Shown one piece after another: positions 25,841 to 35,134 of a stretch of 64,000 nt of DNA (position 1 is its first letter; the number at the start of each line of letters is the position of its first letter). The stretch comes from Nonomuraea polychroma. Lineage in GTDB: Bacteria > Actinomycetota > Actinomycetes > Streptosporangiales > Streptosporangiaceae. The position numbers and the translations under genes are program-made. The notes beneath the pieces are model-generated. The model ran no database searches, was not told the origin of the DNA, and worked only from the letters and a program-made list of their open reading frames with translations. Where the stretch lies: assembly GCF_004011505.1 (NCBI RefSeq), contig NZ_SAUN01000001.1:7095501-7159500 (forward strand). The letters are read 5' to 3'.

Positions 25841-26713
25841 TCAGGACCGCGTGCATTCGGCGGCGGCCTGTTCCAGCACCGCGAGTTGAGCGGAGGCCTG
25901 ATCGCCGCGGGGCCACAGGACCGCCAGCGTCGTGATGCCGAGCTCCTCGTATCGGCCCAGGCAGTCGCGGAACGCCTCGATCGAGGCCAGCGGGCGCTCG
26001 CCACCGTACCCCAACACCGCCAGGCGGGGCAGCGTGTCGGGGTAGCGCCCCTGTTCGGCGCAGATCTCGTCCAGGAGGGCGATCTGCCGCCGTACCTCGG
26101 CATGGGGGGTGCCGGCGTAGGTGGCCGGATTCTGGCCGACGTCCTGAGTGATCCACAGGTCGGCAAAGCGCACAGCCAGCTCCATGCCGCGCCGGGCGGT
26201 GGCGGCGACCGCAAGCGGCGGCCTGCGCGGCTGTCCACCGCCGACGGCGACCTGATGGGCGGCGAAATAGCGACCGGTGTAGTCGGTGTCGGCCTGGGTC
26301 AGCAGCAGATCGGTGAGCTCGACCCATTCGGTGAACCGTGCCGTGCGCTCGGCGCGGCTGAGCGGGCCGCCGCCGAACGCGTCGGAGTCTCCGCCGGGCC
26401 CTCCAGCGCCGAGGCCCATCACGAAACGGCCTTCGGAGAGGGCGTCGAGGCTCAGCGCGGCCTTGGCCGAGGTGACGGGATGGCGGAAGTTCGGCGCGGT
26501 CACCATGGTCCCCACGCCGATGCTTGAGGTGGCCTCCGCGACGGCTGCGAGCGTGGTGTAGGCCTCGTGCCATACCGGCCGGCCGTACAGATTCAAGTGG
26601 TCGTAGAGCCAGCCCCGGCCAAGGCCGAGCTCCTCAGCTCTGCGCCACTCCTGCCGCATCTCCCGCCACGGCGAGTCGGGCCACATGATCACATCAAGGT
26701 TCACCATGGTCAC
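25841..26713 (-). CDS. LLM-class (luciferase-like) flavin-dependent oxidoreductase
   Basis: 290-residue TIM-barrel oxidoreductase of the bacterial luciferase-like family. Typical segments are WLYDHLNLYGRP, GTMVTAPNFRHPVTSAK, LDALSEGRFVMGLGAGG and an SIEAFRDCL-containing C-terminus. Use of F420 or FMN cannot be decided from sequence alone; the GVGTMVT and GLGAG strands are seen in F420-dependent members. The start could be 26713 or the second Met at 26707. It ends 16 bases from the LysR stop. Its promoter lies in the 56 bases after the proline dehydrogenase stop, or it is read through from that gene. Confidence 0.88.
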   Translation of the reverse strand: MTMVNLDVIMWPDSPWREMRQEWRRAEELGLGRGWLYDHLNLYGRPVWHEAYTTLAAVAEATSSIGVGTMVTAPNFRHPVTSAKAALSLDALSEGRFVMGLGAGGPGGDSDAFGGGPLSRAERTARFTEWVELTDLLLTQADTDYTGRYFAAHQVAVGGGQPRRPPLAVAATARRGMELAVRFADLWITQDVGQNPATYAGTPHAEVRRQIALLDEICAEQGRYPDTLPRLAVLGYGGERPLASIEAFRDCLGRYEELGITTLAVLWPRGDQASAQLAVLEQAAAECTRS

Positions 26714-26769
26714 TGTTTCTCATGCGAATGGTCGAGGGTCACGCGGGACTGTTTCATCCTGGCCTCGCC

Positions 26770-27723
26770 TCAGGCGGCGGCGTCGATGAGGGCCTGCAGC
26801 AGACGCTGGGGGTCCTCGGCGAGCCGGTTGCACACATACAGCCACCATTCGGTGCCGAAGACGGTGTACTCGCGAGTGGGGTGCCCTCGTTCGGCCATCG
26901 CGGCAAGCTGGTCGGGCCCGAGGCCGAGCAGGGTCTCGAACTCCCAGGGCGCATCGGGACCAGTCGCGCCAAGGAACTGGTCGATCTCGTTGATCAGGTC
27001 CCAGTCGTGGGTGGCGAACGAGCACAGATGTCCCGACGCGGCCAGCAGCTTGGCGTAACGCAGATACGCCACGGGCAGGGCCTGGTCGCCGCGCGCGTAA
27101 GCGACGCTCTCCGGCTCCAGGAAGGCACCCTTGACCAGGCGGATCCGTCCCGGCAAGTGGAGCAGAGCCGGCAGGTCATCGGCCGTGCGGTGCAGCCGCG
27201 CCTGGACGGTGATCCCGACGTTGTCGAAGTGTTCGGCCAGCTTGCGGTACACCGACAAGACCGCGTCCGTACGGTCCGAGCCCTCCGCCGAGATCATCAT
27301 CTCTCGCCCGGTATCCGCGGTGGCGCGTGCGATGCGCGTGGCGTTTTCCAAGGCGAGATCTTCGTCGATCGCCAGGCCGATGTGGGACAGGTCGAGAGAG
27401 ATCATGCAGCTCGGCGGGAGCAGGCGGGCGGCCTCGACGAACACGTCGGTCTCCGTCGCGGCGCGCTTCGGGTCTCGGCAGCTCTCCCCCATGTACTCGG
27501 CACTCGCACGGTGTCCAGTCGCGAGGATCTCCTTGATGCGGTCCAGCGACTCCGTGAGGCTCTCGCCGGCCACATAGCGCCGCGCCACCCTGCGGGCGAT
27601 CTCGCCGAGCACCGGGTCTGCGGGCACCCGCCATTTGAGATCCTCGTCCAGCGCGAGCCTGCGCAGGACTTGGGCAGCCTTGTCGGATCTCTCCTCGATA
27701 CCGGGGGTGGACTTGTTCGTCAT
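26770..27723 (-). CDS. putB: Proline dehydrogenase, monofunctional
   Basis: 317-residue FAD enzyme oxidising L-proline to pyrroline-5-carboxylate. The barrel shows SLDLSHIGLAID, REMMISAEGSDRTD, ARLHRT and GRIRLVKGAFLEP (Lys-Gly motif near FAD). The active-site signature EYTVFGTEWWLYVCNRLAED lies near the C-terminus. Length fits the short actinobacterial form. No pyrroline-5-carboxylate dehydrogenase gene is adjacent. It is divergent from a GlxA-type regulator, with a strong inverted repeat between them, so this regulator probably controls proline use. Confidence 0.9.
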   Translation of the reverse strand: MTNKSTPGIEERSDKAAQVLRRLALDEDLKWRVPADPVLGEIARRVARRYVAGESLTESLDRIKEILATGHRASAEYMGESCRDPKRAATETDVFVEAARLLPPSCMISLDLSHIGLAIDEDLALENATRIARATADTGREMMISAEGSDRTDAVLSVYRKLAEHFDNVGITVQARLHRTADDLPALLHLPGRIRLVKGAFLEPESVAYARGDQALPVAYLRYAKLLAASGHLCSFATHDWDLINEIDQFLGATGPDAPWEFETLLGLGPDQLAAMAERGHPTREYTVFGTEWWLYVCNRLAEDPQRLLQALIDAAA

Positions 27724-27826
27724 TGTGCGCCTGCCTGTGAAGGTGAAGTAAGGAATGCAGCCGCCCGGTCCTCCTGGACCTACGGCCCTGCACTATCAAC
27801 CTTCCAGATGCCGCTCTGGTGCGAGA

Positions 27827-27863
27827 GTGGCAGGAATGCCGAATAAGCTGAAATTCCTGCCAC
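27827..27863. promoter_or_regulatory. Operator between proline dehydrogenase and GlxA-type regulator
   Basis: Perfect 11-base inverted repeat GTGGCAGGAAT (27827-27837) / ATTCCTGCCAC (27853-27863), spacer 15 bases. The spacing is suitable for an AraC-type dimer. A near copy (19399-19437) stands before the relic of a paralogous regulator, which supports its being the cognate site. Confidence 0.7.
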
Positions 27864-27899
27864 CCCTGTGCGCTCCCGCACCGCTCAAGGAGAACCCGG

Positions 27900-28874
27900 A
27901 TGCTGCGCGACGTCGCGGTGCTCGCCCTCGACGGCGGCCACGCCTTCGAACTCGGAGTGTTCTGTGAGATCTTCGGAATCGACCGCGGTGACGACGGCCT
28001 GCCCGTCTACGACTTCGCGGTCGTCTCGCCCACGGGAACGAGCGTGCGGACGAGGCACGGATTCCGCGTCGAGACCCCCCATGGGCTGGAACGGCTGGAG
28101 TCAGCGGATCTCATCGGCATTCCGGCTTCGGATCCGAACGTGCGGCACTCGGAGGACCTGTACGAGGCGCTTCGGGCCGCGGTAGCACGCGGCGCGCGCG
28201 TGCTGAGCATCTGCTCCGGCGCCTTCCTGCTCGGCGAGGCCGGCCTGCTGGACGGCCGCCGTTGCACCACCCACTGGCGTTACGGCGAGGAACTCGCCCG
28301 CCGCTACCCGAAGACCCGGGTAGAGGTGGACGTGCTCTTCGTCGACGAGGACCCGGTCATCACCGGCGCCGGGACCGCCGCCGGCATCGACACCTGCCTG
28401 CACCTGGTACGCAAGGAACAGGGCAGTACCGTCGCCAACGACATCGCCCGGCGCATGGTGGCGCCTCCGCACCGGGACGGAAATCAGGCCCAGTACATCA
28501 AACGCCCGAATGTCGACCTCGGCGCCGGACCCTTCGCGTCCCTGCAGGCCTGGTTGCAGGCCAACCTTCACGAGGAACTGACCGTCGAGAGCATGGCACG
28601 CCAGGTGCACATGTCGCCACGCACCTTCGCCCGGCGCTTCCAGCAGGAAATGGGAATCACACCGCTCCAGTGGCTCACCAACCAGCGCATCGTGCTCGCT
28701 CAGCAGCATCTTGAGAACACCGACGAGTCCATCACCACGATCGCCGAGCGGGCCGGATTCGGCTCGGCCGCCACGCTGCGCCACCATTTCGCCCAGCGTC
28801 TCGGCACCACTCCCCACACCTATCGGCGTACCTTCCGGGGCCGGCGCGCGGGCCGGGACAACGCGTTTCCATGA
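27900..28874 (+). CDS. GlxA-family regulator (DJ-1/PfpI domain plus AraC HTH)
   Basis: 324 residues. The N-terminal half (about 1-190) is a DJ-1/PfpI-type ligand domain with VAVLALDGGHAFELGVFCEI and the nucleophile-turn segment VLSICSGAFLLGEAGLLDGR. The C-terminal half (about 220-315) has two AraC helix-turn-helices (LTVESMARQVHMSPRTFARR and ESITTIAERAGFGSAATLRH). Such regulators often control amino-acid and amine catabolism, in line with the divergent proline dehydrogenase. The ATG at 27900 is preceded by AAGGAGAA. Confidence 0.93.
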   Translation: MLRDVAVLALDGGHAFELGVFCEIFGIDRGDDGLPVYDFAVVSPTGTSVRTRHGFRVETPHGLERLESADLIGIPASDPNVRHSEDLYEALRAAVARGARVLSICSGAFLLGEAGLLDGRRCTTHWRYGEELARRYPKTRVEVDVLFVDEDPVITGAGTAAGIDTCLHLVRKEQGSTVANDIARRMVAPPHRDGNQAQYIKRPNVDLGAGPFASLQAWLQANLHEELTVESMARQVHMSPRTFARRFQQEMGITPLQWLTNQRIVLAQQHLENTDESITTIAERAGFGSAATLRHHFAQRLGTTPHTYRRTFRGRRAGRDNAFP

Positions 28875-28917
28875 CGGCAGGCGCGGGTGGTGGCGGCTCT
28901 CGGCCATCATGTCTCGC

Positions 28918-29048
28918 ATGTCGATCAGAACCGCCATCCCAGATGATGTGCCGTCGCTTCTCTCCCTCGCTGTGGACTTCTACCAGGAGGACGGGTTCAC
29001 CACGTCTGAAGCCGATCTGCGCGCCAACTTGACCACGCTCGTGGGCTC
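28918..29048 (+). pseudogene. GNAT acetyltransferase N-terminal relic
   Basis: From ATG 28918, about 43 codons read MSIRTAIPDDVPSLLSLAVD, FYQEDGFTTSEADLRANL and TTLVGS, the first helix-strand unit of a GNAT N-acetyltransferase. The sequence then passes without a gap into the reverse strand of the DNRLRE relic at about 29048, so the acetyl-CoA site is missing. Confidence 0.6.
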
Positions 29049-30855
29049 CTACGAACGGATCCGTGCCGCCGGCGGAGAGCTCCACGGCCGCGCCCTCTGC
29101 GAGGGCCTTGGGCCGCAGCTTGCCGCCCTGCTCTGCCAGGGTGGTGTCGATCGGCCCCCATCCGCTGCCCTGCCTAGTCCGCACCGGACCCGCCATGACC
29201 TCGGTCGTGAACGTCTTCCCATCGGGCTGGGCGTAGGTGATGCTGGTCGCGGTCGTCTCGCCGGCAACCTCTACTCGCTTGCCCTGGCGGAGCGCGAGAG
29301 CGGATGCAGCACGGCGTGCCGCTTCCCCGGAGGCATTGGAGACGGCATTGCCGTTCTTGCCACTCACCCAGTCAGCAGTGTCATACAGGGTTGCGGTATG
29401 GCCCTTGCCTGAAGAGTCAGCAGCAGTGTTGCCTTGGCCTTCATCGAAATTCCAGTGTCCCGCCGTACCGGCAACCGTGAAGGTCCAGGGATAGGAATCC
29501 ATACTGTTGCCCGAGGTGTCGCGCCCTCCTCGTACGTCTGCCGAATAGGTGACACCCGACGACAGCGGCTTGCTCGGCGTGAACGTCACCGTGGTCCCCG
29601 CTTCGTCCATCTGCGCCGTGCCTTCGACGACTGCGCCCGTAGCATCCTTGAGGGAGATCACCGCCCCCACGACGGGTTCGCTGAAGGTAGCCTTCACCTC
29701 TGTTGAGGCTTCTACGTCGGTGGCACCATCGGCAGGACTGACCGAGCTAATCGCCGGATCTATCGTGTCGTTGAGCGGATCGACTCCGCTCCAGTCCTCG
29801 CCATCGAATGGCTGCAGGCTGTCAGAACTGATCACATCCGGTTGACCGCGTGAGGCCGACAGCTCGTCAACCTCAGCGTCGGTCAGCTCCGGAAAGTTTA
29901 CGACAGCCGGGTCGGTCTGCTGCGCCAGCGCAAGAGCTTCATCCGGAGTAGGCTCGACCGTCCGCGCGGGCCCGCTCTCGGCCCAGTGGAGCATGGTGCG
30001 CGTGACAACCGGGGGCTCGAAGTCAACGCTGAGCCTGGGGGCGTGAGCGGGGTAAGGGTAGGTGCTTTCCCTGGTGCGGTAGCGCCGCCAGTTCGTGATG
30101 TCGGACTCGCTACCCGCCGTAAACTGGATGCCGTAGTTCGGCTCGCCGTCCGCCCACGCCTGCACGATTCCGTTGACCGAATGGATGAGATCCCACTCGT
30201 AGTTGAACGACCCGGTGCAGTTGGCGCTGTTGTAAGCGCCGTACTCGGTGTTCGCGCCCACGCTGGTGACCGACGGCTGGTTGGACCATGTGAGTTCCAG
30301 CTCGTCCCAGTCGGAGGTGACGCGCCGGGCGGTGATGCCCGACCCGACATAGAGCCCGCAGTCGCTGGACAGGTGGTTCCACAGCGTCAGGTCCGCGTTC
30401 TGGATCGTCGAGCCCCAGAACGGGTCGCTCTTCGCGGGCAGCGGGAACTGGATGTAGCTGCGCCAGCGCACGCTGCCGCTGTTGGACTTGCCGACCAGGA
30501 TCCGGTCGAGGTTGAAGTTGGACCAGCTGTCGGGGTAGTCCGCGTTGTTGACGAAGGTGTCCATCGGCTCGCCGTCGTACGGCGCGCTCACCCCGTCGGG
30601 GCAGTACGTGCTGGACGGCGTGTCGATCTCGCACTCGTACCAGTCGTCATCGACGGCGGCCATGGTCACCGGGTACGTCGTCGCCGGATCGGCGAGGAAC
30701 GCCGGGTCCGGGCTGTAGACCAGGTCCGAGCCGTCCAGGGTGACGGCAGCTCTGCCGACCTTGGCGGCCTCCAGGTCGCCGCTGAGGTCCGTGGCGACCG
30801 CGTCCAGCAGGGGCGCTGGCCGGATGTCGATTTCTACCAGCAGCCGCGGGGACTT
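29049..30855 (-). pseudogene. Chimeric fragment of a DNRLRE/LamG surface protein
   Basis: One open frame of about 600 codons, truncated at both ends. Order from the upstream end: RPAPLLDAVATDLSGDLEAA (mid-protein in relatives), a DNRLRE domain (MDTFVNNADYPDSW to NYGIQFTAG), a Big_5 Ig-like domain (ISSVSPADGATDVEASTEV) and the first about 40 residues of LamG (GHWNFDEGQGNTAADSSGKG). Mid-LamG, the sequence jumps to ASALALRQGKRVEVAGETTA through WGPIDTTLAEQGGKLRPKAL, which in this family lies at the N-terminus, before DNRLRE. The frame is open but the order permuted, as if two paralogues recombined. No signal peptide; the 3' end abuts the GNAT relic. The intact family are large secreted proteins, often with toxin tips. 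Confidence 0.65.
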
Positions 30856-31065
30856 TTGGGTGCCATCGCAGTCTCTTCCACCGTAAGACCACAAGTGTGG
30901 GCGTTCGCAGCCTCAATTTGAACGTGAAGCACGGAGAGATCCTCGGTGCGGCGCCGCCCGAGCTCCGGGCAGCGCTCAAGACCATCACCCGGCACGTCGA
31001 CGACTACGCCGCCCAAGCTCGACTTCCCCGGGTGTCGTGAAACTTGACACAAACCTACAGAAACC
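30856..31065. other. Junction region with an unassigned 48-codon fragment
   Basis: On the plus strand about 30897-31040 an open stretch without a start reads SLNLNVKHGEILGAAPPELR, then AALKTITRHVDDYAAQARLP, and stops at TGA. Its composition is protein-like but I do not recognise the family. It lies between the DNRLRE chimera and the integrase fragment. Confidence 0.3.
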
Positions 31066-31719
31066 CGCGACCAAAGATCGCTAGCGGTCCGCCTCGAAGA
31101 CCACCTCGCCGGGCCCGACGGGCAGGTCTCGACGCAGCTCCGACCCCTCGCCGAGTCCCTGTCCGCGGCCGAGGACGCCCGCAGTGTTCTGGTATGGCTC
31201 AAGCGCAGCCCCAACGCCGCTCTGCTGGCCCATCTGGCCGCCGACGGGCGGCCGCTCAGCCACGACCTACTCGACGAGCTGCCGCCCAGCCGCTACGAGC
31301 ACTATGTCCGCCAAGCCCTCGTGCACACCGGAGTGTTGCCCGAACGCAACGAGGAGCTCGACCGCATCCCCGTCTGGCTCGACCACCTCCTAGCCGACAA
31401 GCGCGCCGGCCACGTCCGCCTCATCCGCCCGTTCGTCCACTGGTTCCTGCTCAAACGCGCCCGCCGACGCGCCGCCCATCGGCGTCACCCTGCCGACTCC
31501 GCCACTCCGCTGCGCACCAGGGTCCGTGTCGCCCTGGAACTACTGGCCTGGCTCGATGAGCACGGCCTTGAGCTCGCGACGTTGACCCAACCTGAGCTGA
31601 AGCGGTGGCTGGCAGCCGGGAACACCCGCACCTACACCATCCGCTACTTCCTCGGCTGGGCCGCCGAGCGTCGTATCGCCCCCAGACTCACCGTCCCGAA
31701 GATTCCCCGGCAAGACCCC
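31066..31719 (+). pseudogene. Integrase-like gene, N-terminal part (left of island)
   Basis: Continuous coding sequence without a start: SLAVRLEDHLAGPDGQVSTQ, SVLVWLKRSPNAALLAHLAA, RPLSHDLLDELPPSRYEHYV, LVHTGVLPERNEELDRI, FVHWFLLKRARRRAAHRRHP, RTYTIRYFLGWAAERRIAPR and LTVPKIPRQDP. This matches the N-terminal and core-binding part of a large actinomycete tyrosine-recombinase-like group. The Arg-His-Tyr catalytic domain is missing. After 31719 the frame enters the sugar-transport promoter. The last 289 bases are repeated at 46871-47159, where a natural-looking continuation (VRILAD) follows. Confidence 0.7.
31431..31719 (+). repeat. 289-bp direct repeat, left copy
   Basis: Begins GTTCGTCCACTGG and ends CGGCAAGACCCC. 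It matches 46871-47159 on the same strand at every base I compared except one (A at 31600, G at 47040). The two copies bracket the sugar-catabolic island of 15.15 kb. Confidence 0.95.
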
Positions 31720-31767
31720 CTCGCAGGTCGCGTGGTGACCGTACGGAAACAACCAAGAAACAGGCAC

Positions 31768-31826
31768 TTGACGCCAGAGCATACTCAGACATACTGTGAT
31801 TTCGTCCTCGACGTTAACAAAATACT
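31768..31826 (+). promoter_or_regulatory. Promoter and ROK-type operator of the sugar ABC operon
   Basis: TTGACG (31768-31773), 18 bases, TACTGT (31792-31797). GTCCTCGAC starts at the likely transcription start (31804) and is followed by ACAAAATACTAC. The same words, GTCCTCGAC ... ACATACTAC, occur in the ROK operator at 36324-36344 read on the minus strand. The ROK repressor probably acts here too. Confidence 0.55.
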
Positions 31827-31849
31827 ACGGAAGGCAAGGAGTGATCATC

Positions 31850-32917
31850 GTGTGTAACCGATCGGTCTTGGCCGGGATTGGGGCAGCGGTTGCCTTGCTC
31901 GCGAGTGCATGCGCATCACCGGACGCCGTCGGCGCCGGGGGATCCGCAGCGATGTCTGGCAAGATCGCCCTTCTCCTTCCCGACGCGAACACGACACGGT
32001 ACGAGTCATTCGACCGGCCCTACTTCGAGGCAAAGGTCAAGTCGCTGTGTGCAGGCTGTGAGGTCGTCTACGCCAACGCTGACAACGATGCCGCCAAGCA
32101 GCAGCAACAGGCGGAATCGGCGCTGACGCAAGGGGTGAAGGCGCTCGTACTTGATCCCGTGGACTCCGCTGCGGCGGCGAGCGTTGTCGACTCGGCCAAG
32201 CAGGAGAAGGTGCCGGTCGTGGCGTACGACCGGTTCATCAAGAACGCCCCGATCGACTACTACATCTCCTTCGACAACGAGAAGGTCGGCCGGATCCAGG
32301 GACAGGCGCTCGTCGACAAGCTCAAGTCAGGCGGGGCAACGGGCGGCATCCTCATGGTCAACGGCTCGCCGACCGACAACAACGCGACCCTGTTCAAGAA
32401 GGGAGCTCACAGCGTCATCGACTCCAGCGGAGTCAAGGTCCTTGCAGAGTACGACACGCCCGACTGGAACCCCGACAAGGCACGGCAATGGGTGGCAGGC
32501 CAGTTGACACAGCACACTGGCAGGCTCGCCGGGATATACGCAGCGAACGACGGCACGGGAGGTGGCGCCATCGCTGCCATGAAAGCCGAGGGTGTCGATC
32601 CCCTCCTACCGGTCACTGGGCAGGACGCCGAGCTGGCGGCCATCCAGCGGGTCATCACAGGCGAACAGTTCATCACCGTGTACAAAGCGATCAGACCCGA
32701 GGCCGAGTTGGCGGCCCAGGTGGCCGTCGCGCTGATCAAGGGCGACAAACCTCAGGGGGCGACCAAAGTCGACGGTGTGGCCGCCACGCTCCTGGAGCCC
32801 CTCGTCGTGACGAAGGACAACGTGGCGGACACCGTGATCAAGGACGGTTTCCACAAGGTCTCCGACATCTGCACCGCCGAGTATGCCAAGGCGTGCACGG
32901 CCGCCGGTCTTTCCTGA
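31850..32917 (+). CDS. CUT2 sugar ABC transporter, substrate-binding lipoprotein
   Basis: 355-residue sugar-binding lipoprotein of the XylF/RbsB type, anchored outside the membrane. I start at GTG 31850, eight bases after AAGGAG; a GTG at 31841 is less well spaced. The signal sequence ends in the lipobox LLASAC (about residue 22). The periplasmic-binding fold shows KIALLLPDANTTRYESFDRP, ALVLDPVDSAAAASVVDSAK, VPVVAYDRFI and a hinge ISFDNEKVGRIQGQAL. Related xylose-binding proteins share VVAYDRLI and YISFDN, but the true ligand is unknown. First gene of the importer operon; the ATPase follows after 11 bases. Confidence 0.92.
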   Translation: MCNRSVLAGIGAAVALLASACASPDAVGAGGSAAMSGKIALLLPDANTTRYESFDRPYFEAKVKSLCAGCEVVYANADNDAAKQQQQAESALTQGVKALVLDPVDSAAAASVVDSAKQEKVPVVAYDRFIKNAPIDYYISFDNEKVGRIQGQALVDKLKSGGATGGILMVNGSPTDNNATLFKKGAHSVIDSSGVKVLAEYDTPDWNPDKARQWVAGQLTQHTGRLAGIYAANDGTGGGAIAAMKAEGVDPLLPVTGQDAELAAIQRVITGEQFITVYKAIRPEAELAAQVAVALIKGDKPQGATKVDGVAATLLEPLVVTKDNVADTVIKDGFHKVSDICTAEYAKACTAAGLS

Positions 32918-32928
32918 GCCGGCGGGTG

Positions 32929-33804
32929 ATGGTGGTGAAGGAGCCCAGATACCTTGCCGAGCGGGCTCGGCTGAAGGCCGCCGAAGAGACGCACGCGCCC
33001 TCAAGGGCCCCCGAAGCTGCCCCCCGCGAAGCGGGTCGCGAGCCGGTTCTGTCGCTGCGCGGAATCACCAAGAGATTCGGGGCCGTTCAGGCGCTGCAGG
33101 ACGTCGACTTCGACGTTCACCCGGGCGAGGTGGTCGCGCTGGTGGGGGACAACGGCGCCGGCAAGTCGACCCTGGTCAAGGTGATAGCGGGGGTCCACTC
33201 CCCCGACGAGGGCCACGTCCTGTTCGGGGGCCGGAAGGTCGCTATCTCCAGCCCGACCGCTGCGCGCGAGCTGGGGATCGCGACCGTGTTTCAGGACCTT
33301 GCCCTGAGCGACAACCTCGACGTCGTGGCCAACCTCTTCCTGGGCAAGGAACTGCTGCGTGGCCGTACGCTCGACGAAGTCGGCATGGAGCGGCGGTCGT
33401 GGGAGCTGCTGCGACAGCTCTCGGCCAAGATCCCGTCCGTTCGCATCCCCGTCGTCTCGCTGTCGGGTGGGCAGCGTCAGACCGTCGCGATCGCCCGCTC
33501 CCTGCTCGGCGACCCCAAGGTCGTCATGCTGGACGAGCCGACCGCGGCGTTGGGCGTGGCGCAGACCGCTGAGGTGCTCAACCTCATCGGACGGCTGCGC
33601 GAGTCCGGGCTCGGGATCGTGCTCATCAGCCACAACATGGCGGATGTCAAGGCTGTGGCGGACCGGGTGGCCGTCCTGCGCCTCGGTCGGAACAACGGGA
33701 CCTTCCGGATCCGCGACGTGAGCCACGAGGACATCATCGCAGCGATCATCGGTGCCACCGCCGAGGCGCCGGCGCCCCGTGCGCGGCATAACCAAGAAAG
33801 CTGA
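32929..33804 (+). CDS. CUT2 sugar ABC transporter, single-domain ATPase
   Basis: 291-residue ATP-binding subunit. After a polar N-terminus of about 40 residues come Walker A GDNGAGKST, Q-loop VFQDLALSDNL, signature LSGGQRQ, Walker B VVMLDEP and H-loop LISHN. Only one ABC cassette is present, unlike two-cassette XylG/RbsA; single-cassette partners are common in actinobacterial CUT2 systems. The start may be ATG 32929 or one of the next two GTGs. Six bases separate it from the permease. Confidence 0.92.
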   Translation: MVVKEPRYLAERARLKAAEETHAPSRAPEAAPREAGREPVLSLRGITKRFGAVQALQDVDFDVHPGEVVALVGDNGAGKSTLVKVIAGVHSPDEGHVLFGGRKVAISSPTAARELGIATVFQDLALSDNLDVVANLFLGKELLRGRTLDEVGMERRSWELLRQLSAKIPSVRIPVVSLSGGQRQTVAIARSLLGDPKVVMLDEPTAALGVAQTAEVLNLIGRLRESGLGIVLISHNMADVKAVADRVAVLRLGRNNGTFRIRDVSHEDIIAAIIGATAEAPAPRARHNQES

Positions 33805-33810
33805 GAAGTC

Positions 33811-35067
33811 ATGAAGGTCGATGTCTCGACTCCGGAGTCCGCTGTTCCCGCAGACCTCCTCGACGAGCGGCTCATCCACGAACAGGGGCTGCGCGGCCGC
33901 CTCGACGCCTTCAGGATGCGGGCGAGCAACGGTGATCTGGGTGCGATACCCGTGGTCATCGGGCTGGTCATCATCTGGATCGCGTTCGGCTCACTCAACG
34001 ACCATTTCCTGTCCAGCCGCAACCTTTCCAACCTCCTGCTGGACTGCGCGGCCATTGGGACGATCTCTGTCGGCATCGTTCTCGTGCTCCTGCTCGGCGA
34101 GATCGACCTGTCCGTGGGATCGGTGAGCGGTCTGTCGGCGGCGATCCTCGCGGCCGGGTTCGTAGGCAACGGATGGCCACTGCTGGTGGCCATCCTGGCG
34201 GCCCTGGCGGCGGGTACGCTGATCGGCTGCGCCTACGGTCTGCTCTACACCCGCTTCGGCGTGCCCAGCTTCGTCATCACGCTCGCCGGGCTGCTGGGCT
34301 TCCTGGGCCTGCAATTGTGGATCCTGGGTGACCAGGGGTCCATCAACCTGCCTTTCGACTCCTGGATCGTCCAGTTCTCCCAGCGGCAGTTCCTTTCACC
34401 CACGACGTCTTACATCGCGGTGGCCCTCACGGTTGGGCTCTATGCCGCCTCGTCCTTCGCGCGGAGGCGGCGCCGCGCCTCCGCCGGCCTGTCGGCGGCT
34501 CCGGTGAACGGCATCGTGGTCAAGGCGGTCCTGCTCACGGCCGTGCTGGCCGTTCCGGTGTGGTATCTCAACACGAGTCGCGGCGTGGGCTCCATGTTCG
34601 TGCTCTTCGTGGCGATCGTGGTTGTCATGGACTTCTTGCTCCGCCGTACGCGATGGGGGCGCTCGGTCTTCGCCGTGGGCGGCAACGTCGAGGCTGCAAG
34701 GCGAGCCGGTCTGCCCGTCCGCCGGATCTACATCACTGTCTTCACGCTCTGTTCGACCTACGCCGTCCTCGGTGGCCTGATGGTGGCCGGACGGCTCGCC
34801 GCGGCCAACCAGGGCAGTGGCGCCGGTGACATCAACCTCAACGCGATCGCAGCCGCGGTCATCGGTGGCACGAGCCTGTTCGGCGGTCGGGGAAGCGCGT
34901 ACTCGGCACTGCTGGGCATCGTGGTGATCCAGTCGATCTCGAGCGGGCTCACGCTGCTGAACTTCGACTCCTCTGTGCGGTTCATGATTACCGGCGCGGT
35001 CCTGCTGCTCGCCGTCATCGTGGACTCCCTCTCTCGGCGCTCCCGTACCGCGCACGGACAGGGCTGA
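33811..35067 (+). CDS. CUT2 sugar ABC transporter, permease
   Basis: 418-residue XylH/RbsC-type permease with about ten to eleven transmembrane segments. A polar N-terminus of about 40 residues precedes the first helix (IPVVIGLVIIWIAFG). Family motifs include LLLGEIDLSVGSVSGLSAAI, FGVPSFVITLAGLLGFLGLQ, GGNVEAARRAGLPVRRIYI (cytoplasmic loop contacting the ATPase) and AAVIGGTSLFGGRGSAYSAL. It completes the importer. The convergent ROK gene begins its stop side 67 bases later. Confidence 0.93.
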   Translation: MKVDVSTPESAVPADLLDERLIHEQGLRGRLDAFRMRASNGDLGAIPVVIGLVIIWIAFGSLNDHFLSSRNLSNLLLDCAAIGTISVGIVLVLLLGEIDLSVGSVSGLSAAILAAGFVGNGWPLLVAILAALAAGTLIGCAYGLLYTRFGVPSFVITLAGLLGFLGLQLWILGDQGSINLPFDSWIVQFSQRQFLSPTTSYIAVALTVGLYAASSFARRRRRASAGLSAAPVNGIVVKAVLLTAVLAVPVWYLNTSRGVGSMFVLFVAIVVVMDFLLRRTRWGRSVFAVGGNVEAARRAGLPVRRIYITVFTLCSTYAVLGGLMVAGRLAAANQGSGAGDINLNAIAAAVIGGTSLFGGRGSAYSALLGIVVIQSISSGLTLLNFDSSVRFMITGAVLLLAVIVDSLSRRSRTAHGQG

Positions 35068-35134
35068 ACCGCTCGGCTCCGCCCCTGCACCTCCGCCCGC
35101 TTGGGAGAGGCGCCACGAGGACGCGGCCGTGCTG

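Noticed and set aside
28732..30894. The full 720-codon minus ORF as an intact gene.
   Set aside because: Its first and last codons are mirror frames of other DNA (the GNAT and GlxA genes at one end), it has no signal peptide, and the domain order is permuted.
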